The notes below the pieces were generated by a model. It ran no database searches and was not told where the DNA came from. It saw only the letters and a program-made list of their open reading frames with translations. The position numbers and the translations under genes were made by a program. From an uncultured Veillonellaceae bacterium (GTDB lineage Bacteria > Bacillota > Negativicutes > Veillonellales > Dialisteraceae): a stretch of DNA of 64,000 nucleotides. The DNA is taken from assembly GCA_958348245.1 (NCBI GenBank), contig CATVYJ010000007.1, positions 37,685 through 101,684 of the forward strand, written 5' to 3'. Shown piece after piece: positions 25,994 to 34,733 of this stretch. How positions within the stretch are numbered: position 1 is the first letter of the stretch; each line of letters begins with the position of its first letter.

Positions 25994-27928
25994 ATGGATG
26001 ATATTAAGGAGCTGCTGAGCCGGCTGATGCGGCGGGATCAGGATACGGACCGGGCGGCGGATGATCTGAACCGGAAAATCAACGCCATTTACAGCATTTA
26101 CGCGAATCTGGTGGGGCCGGAGGAGCTGATCGTGCATACGAGCCGGTACGACGCGCTGAAGTATATTCACGATGAGAATCCGAAGGTGCGGCTCATCGGG
26201 ATGCAGCGCATGATTCTGGAGAGCCGGGACTACAACCGGCCGCCTACGGACGAGGAGATTCCGCTCGTGCTGGACAATCTGGAGGAGAAGCTGTCGGATC
26301 TGCTCGCGCGGCGCGCGGTGGAGGAGCAGCTGGAGCGGAAGATTTCCAGCCGCCTCGAGGAGCGCCATCAGGAATATGTGGACGAGATCCGCCGGGAGGT
26401 CATCGAGGAGGAGACGGAGGATATCGAGACGCCGCAGACGCGGCACAAGCTGGAGAAGCTGGAGGCGCTCGAGAAGGTGCGTCTCACGGATACGGCCATG
26501 AAGGTGCTCCGCCCGCAGAAGATGTCGGAGATCGTGGGGCAGGACCGGGCGGTGGAGGCCATGCTGTCGAAGCTGGGATCGCCGTATCCGCAGCACATGA
26601 TTCTCTACGGGCCGCCCGGCGTGGGCAAGACGACGGCGGCGCGGCTCGTGCTGGAGGCGGTGCGGGGGCGGAAGCCGTCCGTTTTCCGGGCGGACGCGCC
26701 TTTCGTGGAGTGCGACGGCACGACGCTCCGCTGGGACAGCCGGGATATGACGAATCCGCTCATCGGCTCGGTGCACGACCCGATTTACCAGGGGGCGCAG
26801 CGGGATCTGGCGGACGACGGCATCCCGGAGCCGAAGCCGGGCCTCGTGACGGACGCCCACGGCGGTGTGCTTTTCATCGATGAAATCGGGGAGCTCGACC
26901 CGATTCTCCTGAATAAGCTCCTGAAGGTGCTGGAGGACAAGCGGGTGTATTTCGAGTCCGCCTATTACGACGAGGAGGACGAGTACGTGCCGGCGTACAT
27001 TCACAAGCTCTTCAAGGAGGGCGCGCCGGCGGATTTCATTCTCATCGGGGCGACGACGCGCCTGCCGGAGGAAATCAATCCGGCGATCCGCTCGCGGTGC
27101 GCGGAGATTTTCTTCGAGCCGCTGTCGCCGCAGTCGGTAGCGGCCATCGCGCGGGACGCGGCGGCGCGCCTTCACGTGGCCATGGAGCCGGGCGCGGCGG
27201 AGCTCATCAGCGAGTACACCATGGAGGGGCGCAAGGCGGTGAATCTGCTGTCGGATGCGTACGGCCGGGCGGTGTACCGTCGGGGCACGACGGACGGCGC
27301 GGTCATCACGGAGGCGCTCGTGCGGGAGACGGCCCGGGCGGCGCGGCTCTCCCCGTGGCGGGAGACGGTGGCTTCGGAGACGCCCCGCGTGGGGCATGTG
27401 TACGGCCTCGGGGTCGCGGGCTACTGGGGCAGCATCATCGAGATCGAGGCGGCGGCGTATCCTGCCCGGGAGAAGGGCAAGGGTTCTATCCGCTTCAACG
27501 AGACGGCGGGCTCCATGGCGAAGGATTCCGTGGCGACGGCCGCGTCGGTGGTGCGGAAGGCCATCGGCAAGGATCTTTCCGATTACGATCTCCACGTGAA
27601 CGTCATCGGCGGGGGCAATATCGACGGGCCGAGCGCGGGGTGCGCCATCACGTCGGCTATCCTCTCCGCGGTGGAGGGGCTGCCGCTCCGGCAGGATGTG
27701 GCGCTCACCGGGGAGATATCGCTGGCCGGCGAGGTGAAGCCTGTGGGCGGCGTGGCGGAGAAAGCCTTCGGCGCGCGGCAGGCGGGGATGAAAAAGCTCC
27801 TCATTCCGGAGAAAAATAAAGACGACATCGGCCCGGATTACCTCGGCATGAAGGTGGTGCCGGTGAAGACCATCGAGGATATTTACAGGGAACTGGTAGC
27901 GGGGAAGGAGGACGGCCATGCCCTTTGA
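25994..27928 (+). CDS. lonC: Lon-family ATP-dependent protease LonC
   Basis: 644 aa. The N-terminal 180 residues are helical and charged, without the usual Lon substrate domain. An AAA+ domain follows with Walker A GPPGVGKTT (about 206) and Walker B LFIDEIGELD (about 290). The C-terminal Lon protease domain has the catalytic serine in GPSAGCAI (about 545) and the lysine in PVGGVAEK (about 589). This layout is that of the Firmicute LonC group. Members of that group can be ATP-independent proteases in some species; Walker residues look intact here. Its 3' end overlaps dnaB by 11 bases, an operon link of proteolysis with replication. Confidence 0.92.
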   Translation: MDDIKELLSRLMRRDQDTDRAADDLNRKINAIYSIYANLVGPEELIVHTSRYDALKYIHDENPKVRLIGMQRMILESRDYNRPPTDEEIPLVLDNLEEKLSDLLARRAVEEQLERKISSRLEERHQEYVDEIRREVIEEETEDIETPQTRHKLEKLEALEKVRLTDTAMKVLRPQKMSEIVGQDRAVEAMLSKLGSPYPQHMILYGPPGVGKTTAARLVLEAVRGRKPSVFRADAPFVECDGTTLRWDSRDMTNPLIGSVHDPIYQGAQRDLADDGIPEPKPGLVTDAHGGVLFIDEIGELDPILLNKLLKVLEDKRVYFESAYYDEEDEYVPAYIHKLFKEGAPADFILIGATTRLPEEINPAIRSRCAEIFFEPLSPQSVAAIARDAAARLHVAMEPGAAELISEYTMEGRKAVNLLSDAYGRAVYRRGTTDGAVITEALVRETARAARLSPWRETVASETPRVGHVYGLGVAGYWGSIIEIEAAAYPAREKGKGSIRFNETAGSMAKDSVATAASVVRKAIGKDLSDYDLHVNVIGGGNIDGPSAGCAITSAILSAVEGLPLRQDVALTGEISLAGEVKPVGGVAEKAFGARQAGMKKLLIPEKNKDDIGPDYLGMKVVPVKTIEDIYRELVAGKEDGHAL

Positions 27929-29327
27929 GAAGAAGCGGGACCGGAAGCCCGAAGACGCGGGGGCCATGGCCATCGACCGCCTGCCCCCGCAGAATATCCC
28001 CGCGGAGCAGTCCGTGCTGGGGGCGATGCTCCTCGACAAGGAAGCGGTGGTCGTGGGGGAAGACCTGCTGCGCCCGGAGGATTTCTACAAGGAAGCGCAC
28101 GCGGTCATTTTCACGGCCATCCTGAATCTGGCCCATCAGGGCCGGGAAGTGGACATTCTCACCGTGTCGGAAGAGCTGCGCCGCATGGGCCGGCTGGAAG
28201 ACGTGGGGGGCGTGCTCTATGTGAACGAGCTGCCCACGTACAGCATCGTCACGAAGTCGGTGCGCCGCCATGCGGAGATCGTGGCGGACAAGGCGAAGCT
28301 CCGCCGGCTCATCGACGCGGCGAACATGATCGCCGCCGAAGCGTACGCCGGCGAGGACGAGACGCTGGACATCGTGGACGACGCGGAGCGGCGCATCCTC
28401 GAAGTGGCGAAGGACGACCGCAAGGGGGACTTCGTCTCTCTCGGGGAAGCGGTGCAGCAGGAGCTGTCCGACATCAATACGAAGTACCAGAACCGCACGG
28501 GCATCACGGGCCTGTCGTCGGGCTTCCAGAAGTTCGACGCGCTCACGAGCGGCTTCCAGAAGGGGGACTTCATCATCGTGGCGGCCCGCCCGTCCATGGG
28601 GAAGACCGCCTTCGTGCTGAACATCGCGAAGAACGTCGCTCTCGGGGGCAAGAAATCCGTGGCGTTCTTCTCGCTCGAAATGCCCCGGAGCCAGCTCGTG
28701 CAGCGCCTGCTCTGCTCGACGGCGCTCATCGACAGCCAGAAGCTCCGCACGGGGCGGCTGTCCACGCAGCAGGAATGGGCGAATCTGGCGAACGCCGCCT
28801 CCGTCCTCATGGACGCGCCGCTCTATATCGACGATACGTCGGGCATCACCGTGGCGGAGATCCGCTCCAAGTCCCGCCGCCTCAAGGCGGAGAAGGGGCT
28901 GGACCTCATCATCATCGACTATCTCCAGCTCATGCAGAGCCGGGGGACGCGCGCCGGCGACAGCCGCCAGCAGGAGATCTCCGAGATCTCCCGGTCGCTC
29001 AAGAGTCTCGCCCGCGAGCTCAACGTGCCCGTCATCGCGCTGTCCCAGCTGTCCCGCAGCGTGGAGGCCCGGCAGGATCACCGGCCCTTCCTGTCGGATC
29101 TGCGCGAGTCCGGGTCCCTTGAGCAGGATGCGGACATGGTGAGTTTCCTCTACCGCGAGGCGTACTACAATAAGGAGCTCGAAGCGGACGACGCCCGGCG
29201 GAATCTCACGGAGATCATCCTGGCGAAGAACCGCAACGGCCCGGTGGGCACGGTGGAGATGTATTTTGCCGGTCAGTTCACGCTCTTCTACGAGACGACG
29301 GACCGGGAGGAACCGGAAGGAGCGTAA
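27918..29327 (+). CDS. dnaB: replicative DNA helicase
   Basis: 469 aa hexameric RecA-fold helicase that unwinds DNA at the fork and recruits primase. The N-terminal helical domain (about 20-120: PPQNIPAEQSVLGAMLLDKE) is followed by a linker helix and the ATPase domain starting near 195 (TGLSSGFQKFDALTSGFQKG). Walker A is ARPSMGKTAF, Walker B LDLIIIDYLQLM, and the arginine-finger region is DLRESGSLEQDADMV. Length and motifs are normal. No intein is present. The start codon lies inside the lonC 3' end. Confidence 0.96.
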   Translation: MPFEKKRDRKPEDAGAMAIDRLPPQNIPAEQSVLGAMLLDKEAVVVGEDLLRPEDFYKEAHAVIFTAILNLAHQGREVDILTVSEELRRMGRLEDVGGVLYVNELPTYSIVTKSVRRHAEIVADKAKLRRLIDAANMIAAEAYAGEDETLDIVDDAERRILEVAKDDRKGDFVSLGEAVQQELSDINTKYQNRTGITGLSSGFQKFDALTSGFQKGDFIIVAARPSMGKTAFVLNIAKNVALGGKKSVAFFSLEMPRSQLVQRLLCSTALIDSQKLRTGRLSTQQEWANLANAASVLMDAPLYIDDTSGITVAEIRSKSRRLKAEKGLDLIIIDYLQLMQSRGTRAGDSRQQEISEISRSLKSLARELNVPVIALSQLSRSVEARQDHRPFLSDLRESGSLEQDADMVSFLYREAYYNKELEADDARRNLTEIILAKNRNGPVGTVEMYFAGQFTLFYETTDREEPEGA

Positions 29328-29330
29328 CGC

Positions 29331-30056
29331 ATGGATCTGTGGGGCAGAGAAGATCCGGAAGACCGGATGGAAGAGGAGAAACCGGCGGAGGCGGCGCATT
29401 TCGCGTCGCATGAGGCGCTCGCCGCGGCCATCCATACGTGCGCCGCGTGCCGTCTCCGGAATGAAGGCAATCTGGGGCCCGTCCTTTCCACGGGGCCCGT
29501 GCCGTCGCCGCTCATGCTCGTGGGCGAGGGCCCGGGAGGCGTGGAGGACGACGTGGGCGCGCCGCTCGTGGGGCCGTCGGGGCAGCTCCTGGACAAGGCG
29601 CTCGCTTCGGTGGGGATCACCCGCGACCGGGTGTATGTGACGAACGTGGTGAAGTGCCGGCCCCGGGGCAACCGTACGCCGGACATTCTCGAAGGGCGCT
29701 TCTGCGCGGACAAATGGCTCCGGGAAGAGATCCGGCTGGTGCAGCCGAAAGCCATCGTGGCGCTGGGCAAGGCGGCCCTGCGGTACTTCCTCGGCCATGA
29801 GGCGGGCATCGTGCGGAGCCGCGGCCACTGGTTCGAGTGGGAAGGCATCCCCGTCATGCCCACGTACCATCCGGCGTACCTCCTGCGCCAGTACGGACGC
29901 GACCTCGTACAGTCCAAGTGGGACGTGTACTACGATCTGAAAGCGGCGAAGGAACGGGCGGCGGCCGCTGCGCCGGACTGGGCGTGGCAGAGCGAAAATC
30001 CGCCGGATCTCCTCGCGGAGTACGCGGCGGTGCGGGCCGCACGGCATCAGAAATAA
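29331..30056 (+). CDS. type 4 (iron-sulfur) uracil-DNA glycosylase
   Basis: 241 aa. The core matches family 4/5 UDGs: VGEGPGGVEDDVGAPLVG (motif 1, usually GEAPG), FLGH...PTYHPAYLLR (motif 2 with the histidine). Four cysteines are placed for a 4Fe-4S cluster: the CAAC pair near 37-40, one in VVKCRPRGNR and one in RFCADKW. It removes uracil from DNA as the first step of base excision repair. A non-conserved acidic N-terminus of about 25 residues precedes the core. It follows dnaB by 3 bases, so it is part of the lonC-dnaB operon. The second motif-1 residue group (GEGPGG) departs slightly from the common GEAPGA. Confidence 0.9.
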   Translation: MDLWGREDPEDRMEEEKPAEAAHFASHEALAAAIHTCAACRLRNEGNLGPVLSTGPVPSPLMLVGEGPGGVEDDVGAPLVGPSGQLLDKALASVGITRDRVYVTNVVKCRPRGNRTPDILEGRFCADKWLREEIRLVQPKAIVALGKAALRYFLGHEAGIVRSRGHWFEWEGIPVMPTYHPAYLLRQYGRDLVQSKWDVYYDLKAAKERAAAAAPDWAWQSENPPDLLAEYAAVRAARHQK

Positions 30057-30060
30057 ACGG

Positions 30061-30093
30061 AAACGGTAAGGCGGTCGGTCTTACCGTTTTTTC
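30061..30093 (+). terminator. intrinsic terminator
   Basis: AAACGGTAAG / CTTACCGTTT stem, nine-base loop, T run. It ends the lonC-dnaB-udg operon. Confidence 0.9.
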
Positions 30094-30231
30094 TGTGCGT
30101 CTGCCGCCGGGCGGTGCAGGCGCTTCCGCGCGGGAGGCGGCTTCCGCGTGTCTGCGGGCGGACCGTGTGGGCGCCCGCCCGGACTATGCGGAAAATTTTT
30201 TCGGAAAAGATGGAAATTTTTCAAAATTTTA

Positions 30232-30258
30232 TTAGCACTCACTTGACACGAGTGCTAA
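30232..30258 (+). promoter_or_regulatory. CIRCE operator (HrcA binding site)
   Basis: TTAGCACTC, nine bases, GAGTGCTAA: an exact match to the CIRCE consensus bound by the heat-shock repressor HrcA. The -35 box of the hsp20 promoter lies inside the spacer, so bound HrcA would block RNA polymerase. Confidence 0.97.
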
Positions 30259-30271
30259 TAACGAATATAAT
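30243..30271 (+). promoter_or_regulatory. SigA-type promoter of hsp20
   Basis: TTGACA, 17 bases, TATAAT: both hexamers match the consensus exactly. It overlaps the CIRCE element. The leader would be about 75 bases. Confidence 0.95.
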
Positions 30272-30352
30272 ACAGACGTAATCAGGAAGAGGACCTGCAA
30301 GGGACCGCCTCCTGAGGAAAATCAAACATCTGACCGGAAAGGAGTCTTGGAT

Positions 30353-30778
30353 ATGCGTAGTTTACTTCCTATGTTTGACGATGGATTCTTTGGCAATGGT
30401 ATGCTGGACTCGTTCTTCGACGACTTCAGCCCGGCGGCAGCGGTGAAGGTTCCGAAGGTAGACATCGAGGAGCTGAAAGACCACTATGAAATCAAAGCCG
30501 ACCTGCCCGGCTTCACGAAAGACGAAGTGAGCATCACTTACACGAACGACGTGCTCACCATCGAAGCGAAGAAAGACGACACGAAGGAAACGAAGGACGA
30601 GGACCGTCACTTCCTGAGACGGGAGAGAGTCGCCACCGCGTTCCGCCGTCAGTTCGCCGTGAAAGGCATTAAGAAAGAAGACATCAAGGCTGACCTGAAA
30701 GACGGCATCCTTACCATTTGCCTGCCGAAAGTGGAGCAGGAAGTGGAAAAGGCCCCGTATCACATCCAGATCGGCTGA
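30353..30778 (+). CDS. small heat shock protein, Hsp20/alpha-crystallin family
   Basis: 141 aa from the ATG at 30353, 8 bases after AAAGGAG; a TTG at 30347 would be too close to the ribosome binding site. A short hydrophobic N-terminal arm (LLPMFDDGFFGNGMLDSFF) is followed by the alpha-crystallin domain (about 35-130) with IKADLPGFTKDEV and the closing DLKDGILTICLPK (the A/G-x-L motif). It is an ATP-independent holdase that keeps unfolded proteins soluble. Control by HrcA through CIRCE is direct from the sequence. CIRCE more often controls groESL and dnaK, so its use here puts Hsp20 in the same regulon. Confidence 0.95.
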   Translation: MRSLLPMFDDGFFGNGMLDSFFDDFSPAAAVKVPKVDIEELKDHYEIKADLPGFTKDEVSITYTNDVLTIEAKKDDTKETKDEDRHFLRRERVATAFRRQFAVKGIKKEDIKADLKDGILTICLPKVEQEVEKAPYHIQIG

Positions 30779-30836
30779 GATATACCCCTGAGAATTACCC
30801 CCTCTCATTTGTTTCATTCTGATCCCCTTTAGCGAG

Positions 30837-30868
30837 AAGGCCCTGCCCCTTTCGGGCGGGGCCTTTTC
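30837..30868 (+). terminator. intrinsic terminator
   Basis: AAGGCCCTGCCC / GGGCGGGGCCTT stem with one G-T pair, five-base loop, TTTT. It ends the hsp20 transcript. Confidence 0.85.
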
Positions 30869-30894
30869 GCGCGGCCTGTTTTCCGGAGCAGGAA

Positions 30895-30930
30895 ACATCC
30901 CCCGATGCGGCGCAGGGCATCGGGGGATGT
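30895..30930. terminator. strong hairpin at the 3' end of the minus-strand ATPase gene
   Basis: ACATCCCCCGATGC / GCATCGGGGGATGT, 14-bp perfect stem with an eight-base loop, 14 bases beyond the stop of the minus-strand gene. Only a short T stretch follows on the minus strand, so it may protect mRNA ends or be a weak terminator. Confidence 0.55.
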
Positions 30931-30943
30931 TGGCGTGCCGGCC

Positions 30944-32140
30944 TCATACGAGGCGGGGATCCCGGCGGAGGAACCACGGCACGAGGGGATAGACGAAGAC
31001 GCCGTCCGGAGCGGGAAGCGCCGTCTCGAAGGTGAGCACGCATTTCTTGTATGTATCCGGCGCGGCGGCGAGGGCGGCCAGCTTTTCTTCCGCCGTTTCG
31101 TCCGCGCGGGGGATGAGCTGCCACAGCGCGGGGAGGGCGTCCCGCCCGGTGAGGAAATCCACCGGGCCCCGTGCGGTCTGGACGGTGTGCACCGCGCCGC
31201 AGCGGCGGATGAGCTCCATGGCGGCGGCGTTTGCGAGGAGCCGCGCGTCCCGGTCGTCGTCCGCGCCCCAGAGAGAGGTCATGGCGCCGTCGGGGAAGAA
31301 GTAGCGCCGGGCGCCGTCGGCGGCGCGCAGCGTGCCGTCCGGCGCGAGATGGAGGAGCGGCGCGGAGAGGAGCAGCCCCGCCGCTTCGAGGCGGCCGAAG
31401 GCGGCGCGCAGGGTCTTGGCGAGGAGAGGCCGCCCCGCCCGGCCTGCGGCGGCGCAGAGTTCACGGTCCGTGAGGCAGTCGCCCAGACGGAGGGACACGA
31501 GGCGGAGCAGCTTCTCCAACAGGCCCGGGTGGACGGCATTGTCCAGCACTTCGTGGAGAAGCGCCGCGGAGACGCACCCGTCCAGTTCGCTCCGGGGCGC
31601 ATGGCGGCGGGTCACGCCGGGAAGCGTGCTCTCCGAGACGTAGCGCAGGAGCGCCGCTTCGTCAGGAGCGCGGCTTTCGGCAGAGGCCATTTCCGCAAAC
31701 GACAGGGGATAGACGGTCTTCACGAGGCAGCGGCCGGGAAGCGCCGCGGAGAAGGCGGGCAGCATGGCCGCGAGGCCCGAACCGGCGAGGTACAGGTCGA
31801 AGCGGCTGATGCGGAAGAGCGCGTCCGCAAGGCGCGGGCAGTCGGGGAGCGCCTGCGCTTCGTCGAGAAAGATATAGGCGCGCTCCGCGCCGCGGAGCCG
31901 GTCGAGAATGCGCCGGTACAGATGGTCCTGCGGGAAATACCGCAGCATATCCGGATCGGACAGGTCCATGTAGAGAATGCGGCTCTCGGGGACGCCCGAT
32001 TCCTCGAGGAGACGGATGTACGCCGCGAAGAGCGCGGTCTTGCCCGCGCCGCGCAGGCCCGTGAGCACTTTTACCATTTCCCGGTCCCGGTTCTGCAGGA
32101 GAAAGGACAGGTATTCCCTGCGTTCATAGACCACCGGCAT
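30944..32140 (-). CDS. AAA ATPase, DUF4143-type
   Basis: 398 aa from the ATG at 32140 (AAAGGAAG upstream); a GTG at 32149 that overlaps the yigZ stop is an alternative. The N-terminal ATPase part has Walker A GLRGAGKTAL (about 30-40), Walker B YIFLDEAQAL (about 90) and a sensor-like LAGSGLAAML. The C-terminal part (about 200-398) has winged-helix and nuclease-like patterns seen in DUF4143 proteins. The family is common and mobile in gut bacteria and poorly understood; toxin-like or regulatory roles have been suggested. It is alanine-rich and as GC-rich as the chromosome, so well adapted. It is likely co-transcribed with yigZ. Confidence 0.82.
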   Translation of the reverse strand: MPVVYERREYLSFLLQNRDREMVKVLTGLRGAGKTALFAAYIRLLEESGVPESRILYMDLSDPDMLRYFPQDHLYRRILDRLRGAERAYIFLDEAQALPDCPRLADALFRISRFDLYLAGSGLAAMLPAFSAALPGRCLVKTVYPLSFAEMASAESRAPDEAALLRYVSESTLPGVTRRHAPRSELDGCVSAALLHEVLDNAVHPGLLEKLLRLVSLRLGDCLTDRELCAAAGRAGRPLLAKTLRAAFGRLEAAGLLLSAPLLHLAPDGTLRAADGARRYFFPDGAMTSLWGADDDRDARLLANAAAMELIRRCGAVHTVQTARGPVDFLTGRDALPALWQLIPRADETAEEKLAALAAAPDTYKKCVLTFETALPAPDGVFVYPLVPWFLRRDPRLV

Positions 32141-32145
32141 GGGGA

Positions 32146-32787
32146 TCACTTCCTTTCTGCAGGGAGAGGCACGTAGGTCTCCCCCAGGGTTTCCGCGCGG
32201 AGACGGCCCGCGGTGAGATTGGTCAGGTCCTTTTCGCAGCGGGGCCAGTCCGCGGGGGGCGCGAGGAGAGAGACCGTCACCGTATCGGTGAAGGAGCGCT
32301 CCGTCACGCGGAGGGCCGTGCCTTCGATGTACTTCTCAAAGAGGCCCACCGCATCGTAGGGGAGGATGAGGCGCACGGAGAGGTGGGGCGTCATGGTCAC
32401 GAGATCCGCCGCCCGGCACACCGCCGCCGCCGCGCCGCTGTACGCCCGGGTGAGGCCGCCCGCGCCGAGCTTGATGCCGCCGAAGTAGCGCGTCACCACG
32501 AGGACTGTATTGGAGAGGCCCTGCATCTGGAGCACGCGCAGGATGGGGTGGCCCGCGGTGCCCTGGGGTTCGCCGTCGTCTCCGGATTTTTCCAGCGCCT
32601 GCCCCGCGCCGATGCGGCAGGCGAAGCAATGGTGCGCCGCGTCGCGAAATTCTTTCACCCGCGCGTCCCGGAAGGCCGCGGCCTCGTCCAGCGAAGAGAC
32701 GGGCGCGATGTCCGCGATGAAGGTGGATTTCTGGATGTCCGTCGCGGCGCGGCAGGGCCCGGACGGCGCGGTGTAGGGAATGAGCAT
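32146..32787 (-). CDS. yigZ: YigZ/IMPACT family protein
   Basis: 213 aa; GGAGG precedes the ATG. The N-terminal IMPACT domain includes KSTFIADIAPV, AAHHCFACRIG, DDGEPQGTAGHPIL and VVTRYFGGIKLGAGGL, all highly conserved. The C-terminal ferredoxin-like DUF1949 domain covers about 135-205. Proteins of this family are related to the eukaryotic translation regulator IMPACT; the bacterial role is not established. The -10-like TACAAT with TGC before it (minus strand, 32811-32816) is a plausible promoter. It is the first gene of a two-gene minus-strand unit with the ATPase. Confidence 0.92.
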   Translation of the reverse strand: MLIPYTAPSGPCRAATDIQKSTFIADIAPVSSLDEAAAFRDARVKEFRDAAHHCFACRIGAGQALEKSGDDGEPQGTAGHPILRVLQMQGLSNTVLVVTRYFGGIKLGAGGLTRAYSGAAAAVCRAADLVTMTPHLSVRLILPYDAVGLFEKYIEGTALRVTERSFTDTVTVSLLAPPADWPRCEKDLTNLTAGRLRAETLGETYVPLPAERK

Positions 32788-32820
32788 GGGAACCTCCTTT
32801 TTTTCTTCTCATTGTAGCAC

Positions 32821-33020
32821 AAGAGGGGATGCCTCCGGCGGGGCTTTATATATACATATATAGAAAATGGAAAAGGCGTTTTTCTTTTCAGAGAAAATCG
32901 GGAGGGAAGCGGGGCGCAGGATGGAAAACGTTTCCCGCGCGGCGCGGGGGCATGACGGCGCAGACGCTCTTCTTCATGGGGGAGCGCCCCACATCACAAT
33001 GAAGCCGTTTCTTTTCACAA
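32821..33020. other. gene-free stretch upstream of the repeat
   Basis: Between the yigZ promoter and the dispersed repeat I see no convincing gene, RNA or terminator. An ATATATA run at 32850-32860 is the only low-complexity feature. Confidence 0.5.
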
Positions 33021-33320
33021 TTCTGAGGACCCACAACTCAAATCCGTACGTGTCCGAAACATACGGCTGATTCCGTTATTGGAATACGATTCCATAGTCG
33101 CGCACTTTCCTTCTTTTCCGAAAAAGAATGGAAAGTGCGCAAAGGAAGAAACCGCCGCCCGGTCATTCCGCCCTGAGAATTGGCGGCCCTCCGCTGACGG
33201 AATGAAACTCGCTCCCTTCGGTCGCTCAGACAGTCATTCCGTCCGGGCGCTCCGGGCCGTCAAATCTCACCCCTGCGGGGCCGGACTCCCTTCCTATGGG
33301 CGGGGAGCTGCACCAGTGCC
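33021..33320 (+). repeat. dispersed intergenic repeat, copy 1
   Basis: About 300 bases that match 62989-63280 in order: a CCGAAACATACG box, ATTCC-rich spacer, GAATGGAAAG-like block, CCGCCGCCCxGTCA, ACTCGCTCCC plus CGGTCGCTCA (33207-33232), CCCTGCGGG, then GGGCGGGGAGCTGCACCAGT (33298-33317). Spacers have diverged but the boxes are nearly identical. The last box is also present inverted at 63949-63970. No open frame is conserved between copies, so it is not a shared gene. Confidence 0.75.
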
Positions 33321-33622
33321 TGGCTGTGTCGTGCATTTTTCAAATGCACATCCCGCATGCCTGCCTTTCTTTGTCAGGCGGCGCGGGCACAAACCCATTT
33401 CAAACATTTTCTGCACATTGTGCGCGGACGCAGAGAGAATGCTTTTCTTTCTGCTTCCCTGGCTGCGGCTCCGCATGCGGCGCGATTGGTTCTGCGCAAA
33501 ATCAATCAGAAGGAGATTTCTTGCTTTCTTCTCCGTAAAAGCGGCAGCCGCATTGGGCGGGCGCGGTTTTCCGGCGGGCGGTGAAATTTTGCGGCGCTTC
33601 TTTTCTGCGGCGCGTTTTGTGT
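33321..33622. other. gene-free stretch upstream of the wecA-like gene
   Basis: No gene is supported here. It is C/T-rich with GCGCGGACGCAG at about 33421-33432, which recurs near 59716 in a similar intergenic context. TACAAT at 33623-33628 is the likely -10 of the next gene. Confidence 0.45.
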
Positions 33623-33664
33623 TACAATGACCATATGAATGACTCTGATGTAGGAGGTGTTACG

Positions 33665-34711
33665 GTGTTCGCTTATGCGTACACGTTTTTGGCTGCGCTG
33701 GTGGTCACATTCGTGCTCACGCCGGTGGTGAAGCGCCTCGCCGTGAAGATCGGCGCGGTGGATCATCCGGACGCGCGCAAGGTGCATCACGGCCTCATCC
33801 CGCGCCTTGGGGGGCTGGCGATTTACGCGGGGTTCATCGCGTCCATCGCGCTCACGGTGGGCTTCGAGGACCGGCAGCTCCTGGGGCTGGCCTGCGGCGC
33901 GACGTTTCTCATCGTCGTGGGGATTCTGGACGACCGGTATTCGCTCCCGCCGAAGGTGAAGCTCTGCGGGCAGATCATCGCCGCGGCGATCTTCGTGGTG
34001 ATTTTCGGCGTGCGCATCGACTGGCTGAAGCTGCCTTTCGTGGGATATCTCTATTTCCCGGCGCTCATTTCCATTCCGCTCACCATTTTCTGGATCATCG
34101 GCTTTGTGAATACGGTGAATCTCATCGACGGGCTGGACGGGCTCGCCGCGGGCATCGCGGCCATCGCGTCGGTGACGATTTCCTTCCTCGCCTTCCAGAT
34201 GGGGCAGTGGGTATGCGCCGCCGCCATGGTGGCCATGACCGGGTCGGCTATCGCGTTTCTGCAGTATAATTTCAATCCCGCCCGGATTTTCATGGGCGAC
34301 ACGGGCTCCATGTTTCTCGGCTACGTCATCGCCGCGGTGGCGGTGATGGGCTCCATGAAGACCGCGGCCATCGCGGTGCTCATCGTGCCGCTGGTGGCGC
34401 TCTCCGTGCCCATCATGGATACGCTCATGGCCATCGCCCGGCGGAAGCATTCCGGCGTGCCGGTATTCTCGCCGGACAAGCGCCATCTCCATCACCGGCT
34501 CCTCGCAAAGGGGCTGACCCAGAAACAGGTGGTGCTCATCATGTACGCGCTCACGGCGTTTTTCTCGTGCATGGCGCTCCTGGTGATTCACCTGCGGCTC
34601 CTCGCGGGCGTGCTCCTGCTCCTGGCGGTGCTCGCGGCGTACCTCCTCTGGGCGAAGCGCCTGGGGGTGCTCACGGAAGACAACGCGCCGGCGGATCCGG
34701 CGGAAAAATAA
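33665..34711 (+). CDS. undecaprenyl-phosphate GlcNAc-1-phosphate transferase (WecA/TagO-type)
   Basis: 348 aa from the GTG at 33665, 6 bases after GGAGGTG; longer frames would begin at or before the predicted transcription start (-10 TACAAT at 33623). It has about ten or eleven membrane helices. Family motifs: DHPDARKVHHGLIPRLGG, GILDDRYSLPPKVKL, NTVNLIDGLDGLAAG (catalytic Asp-rich), FMGDTGSMFLGY and the C-terminal PDKRHLHHRLL. It moves GlcNAc-1-P from UDP-GlcNAc onto undecaprenyl phosphate, priming surface polysaccharide synthesis. This is a second priming enzyme next to the WbaP-like one at 20 kb, so the organism can start at least two kinds of glycan. Confidence 0.93.
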   Translation: MFAYAYTFLAALVVTFVLTPVVKRLAVKIGAVDHPDARKVHHGLIPRLGGLAIYAGFIASIALTVGFEDRQLLGLACGATFLIVVGILDDRYSLPPKVKLCGQIIAAAIFVVIFGVRIDWLKLPFVGYLYFPALISIPLTIFWIIGFVNTVNLIDGLDGLAAGIAAIASVTISFLAFQMGQWVCAAAMVAMTGSAIAFLQYNFNPARIFMGDTGSMFLGYVIAAVAVMGSMKTAAIAVLIVPLVALSVPIMDTLMAIARRKHSGVPVFSPDKRHLHHRLLAKGLTQKQVVLIMYALTAFFSCMALLVIHLRLLAGVLLLLAVLAAYLLWAKRLGVLTEDNAPADPAEK

Positions 34712-34733
34712 GTCCCGAAAGGAAGAAACTGCT

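Noticed and set aside
25901..30047. Very long minus-strand open frames (712 and 748 codons) opposite lonC, dnaB and udg
   Set aside because: Arginine/histidine/proline-rich translations with no family resemblance; the plus-strand genes are fully conserved, so these are shadow frames.
33079..33630. 183-codon frame and other frames across the 33 kb repeat
   Set aside because: No frame is shared with the second copy of the repeat, and the translations look random.
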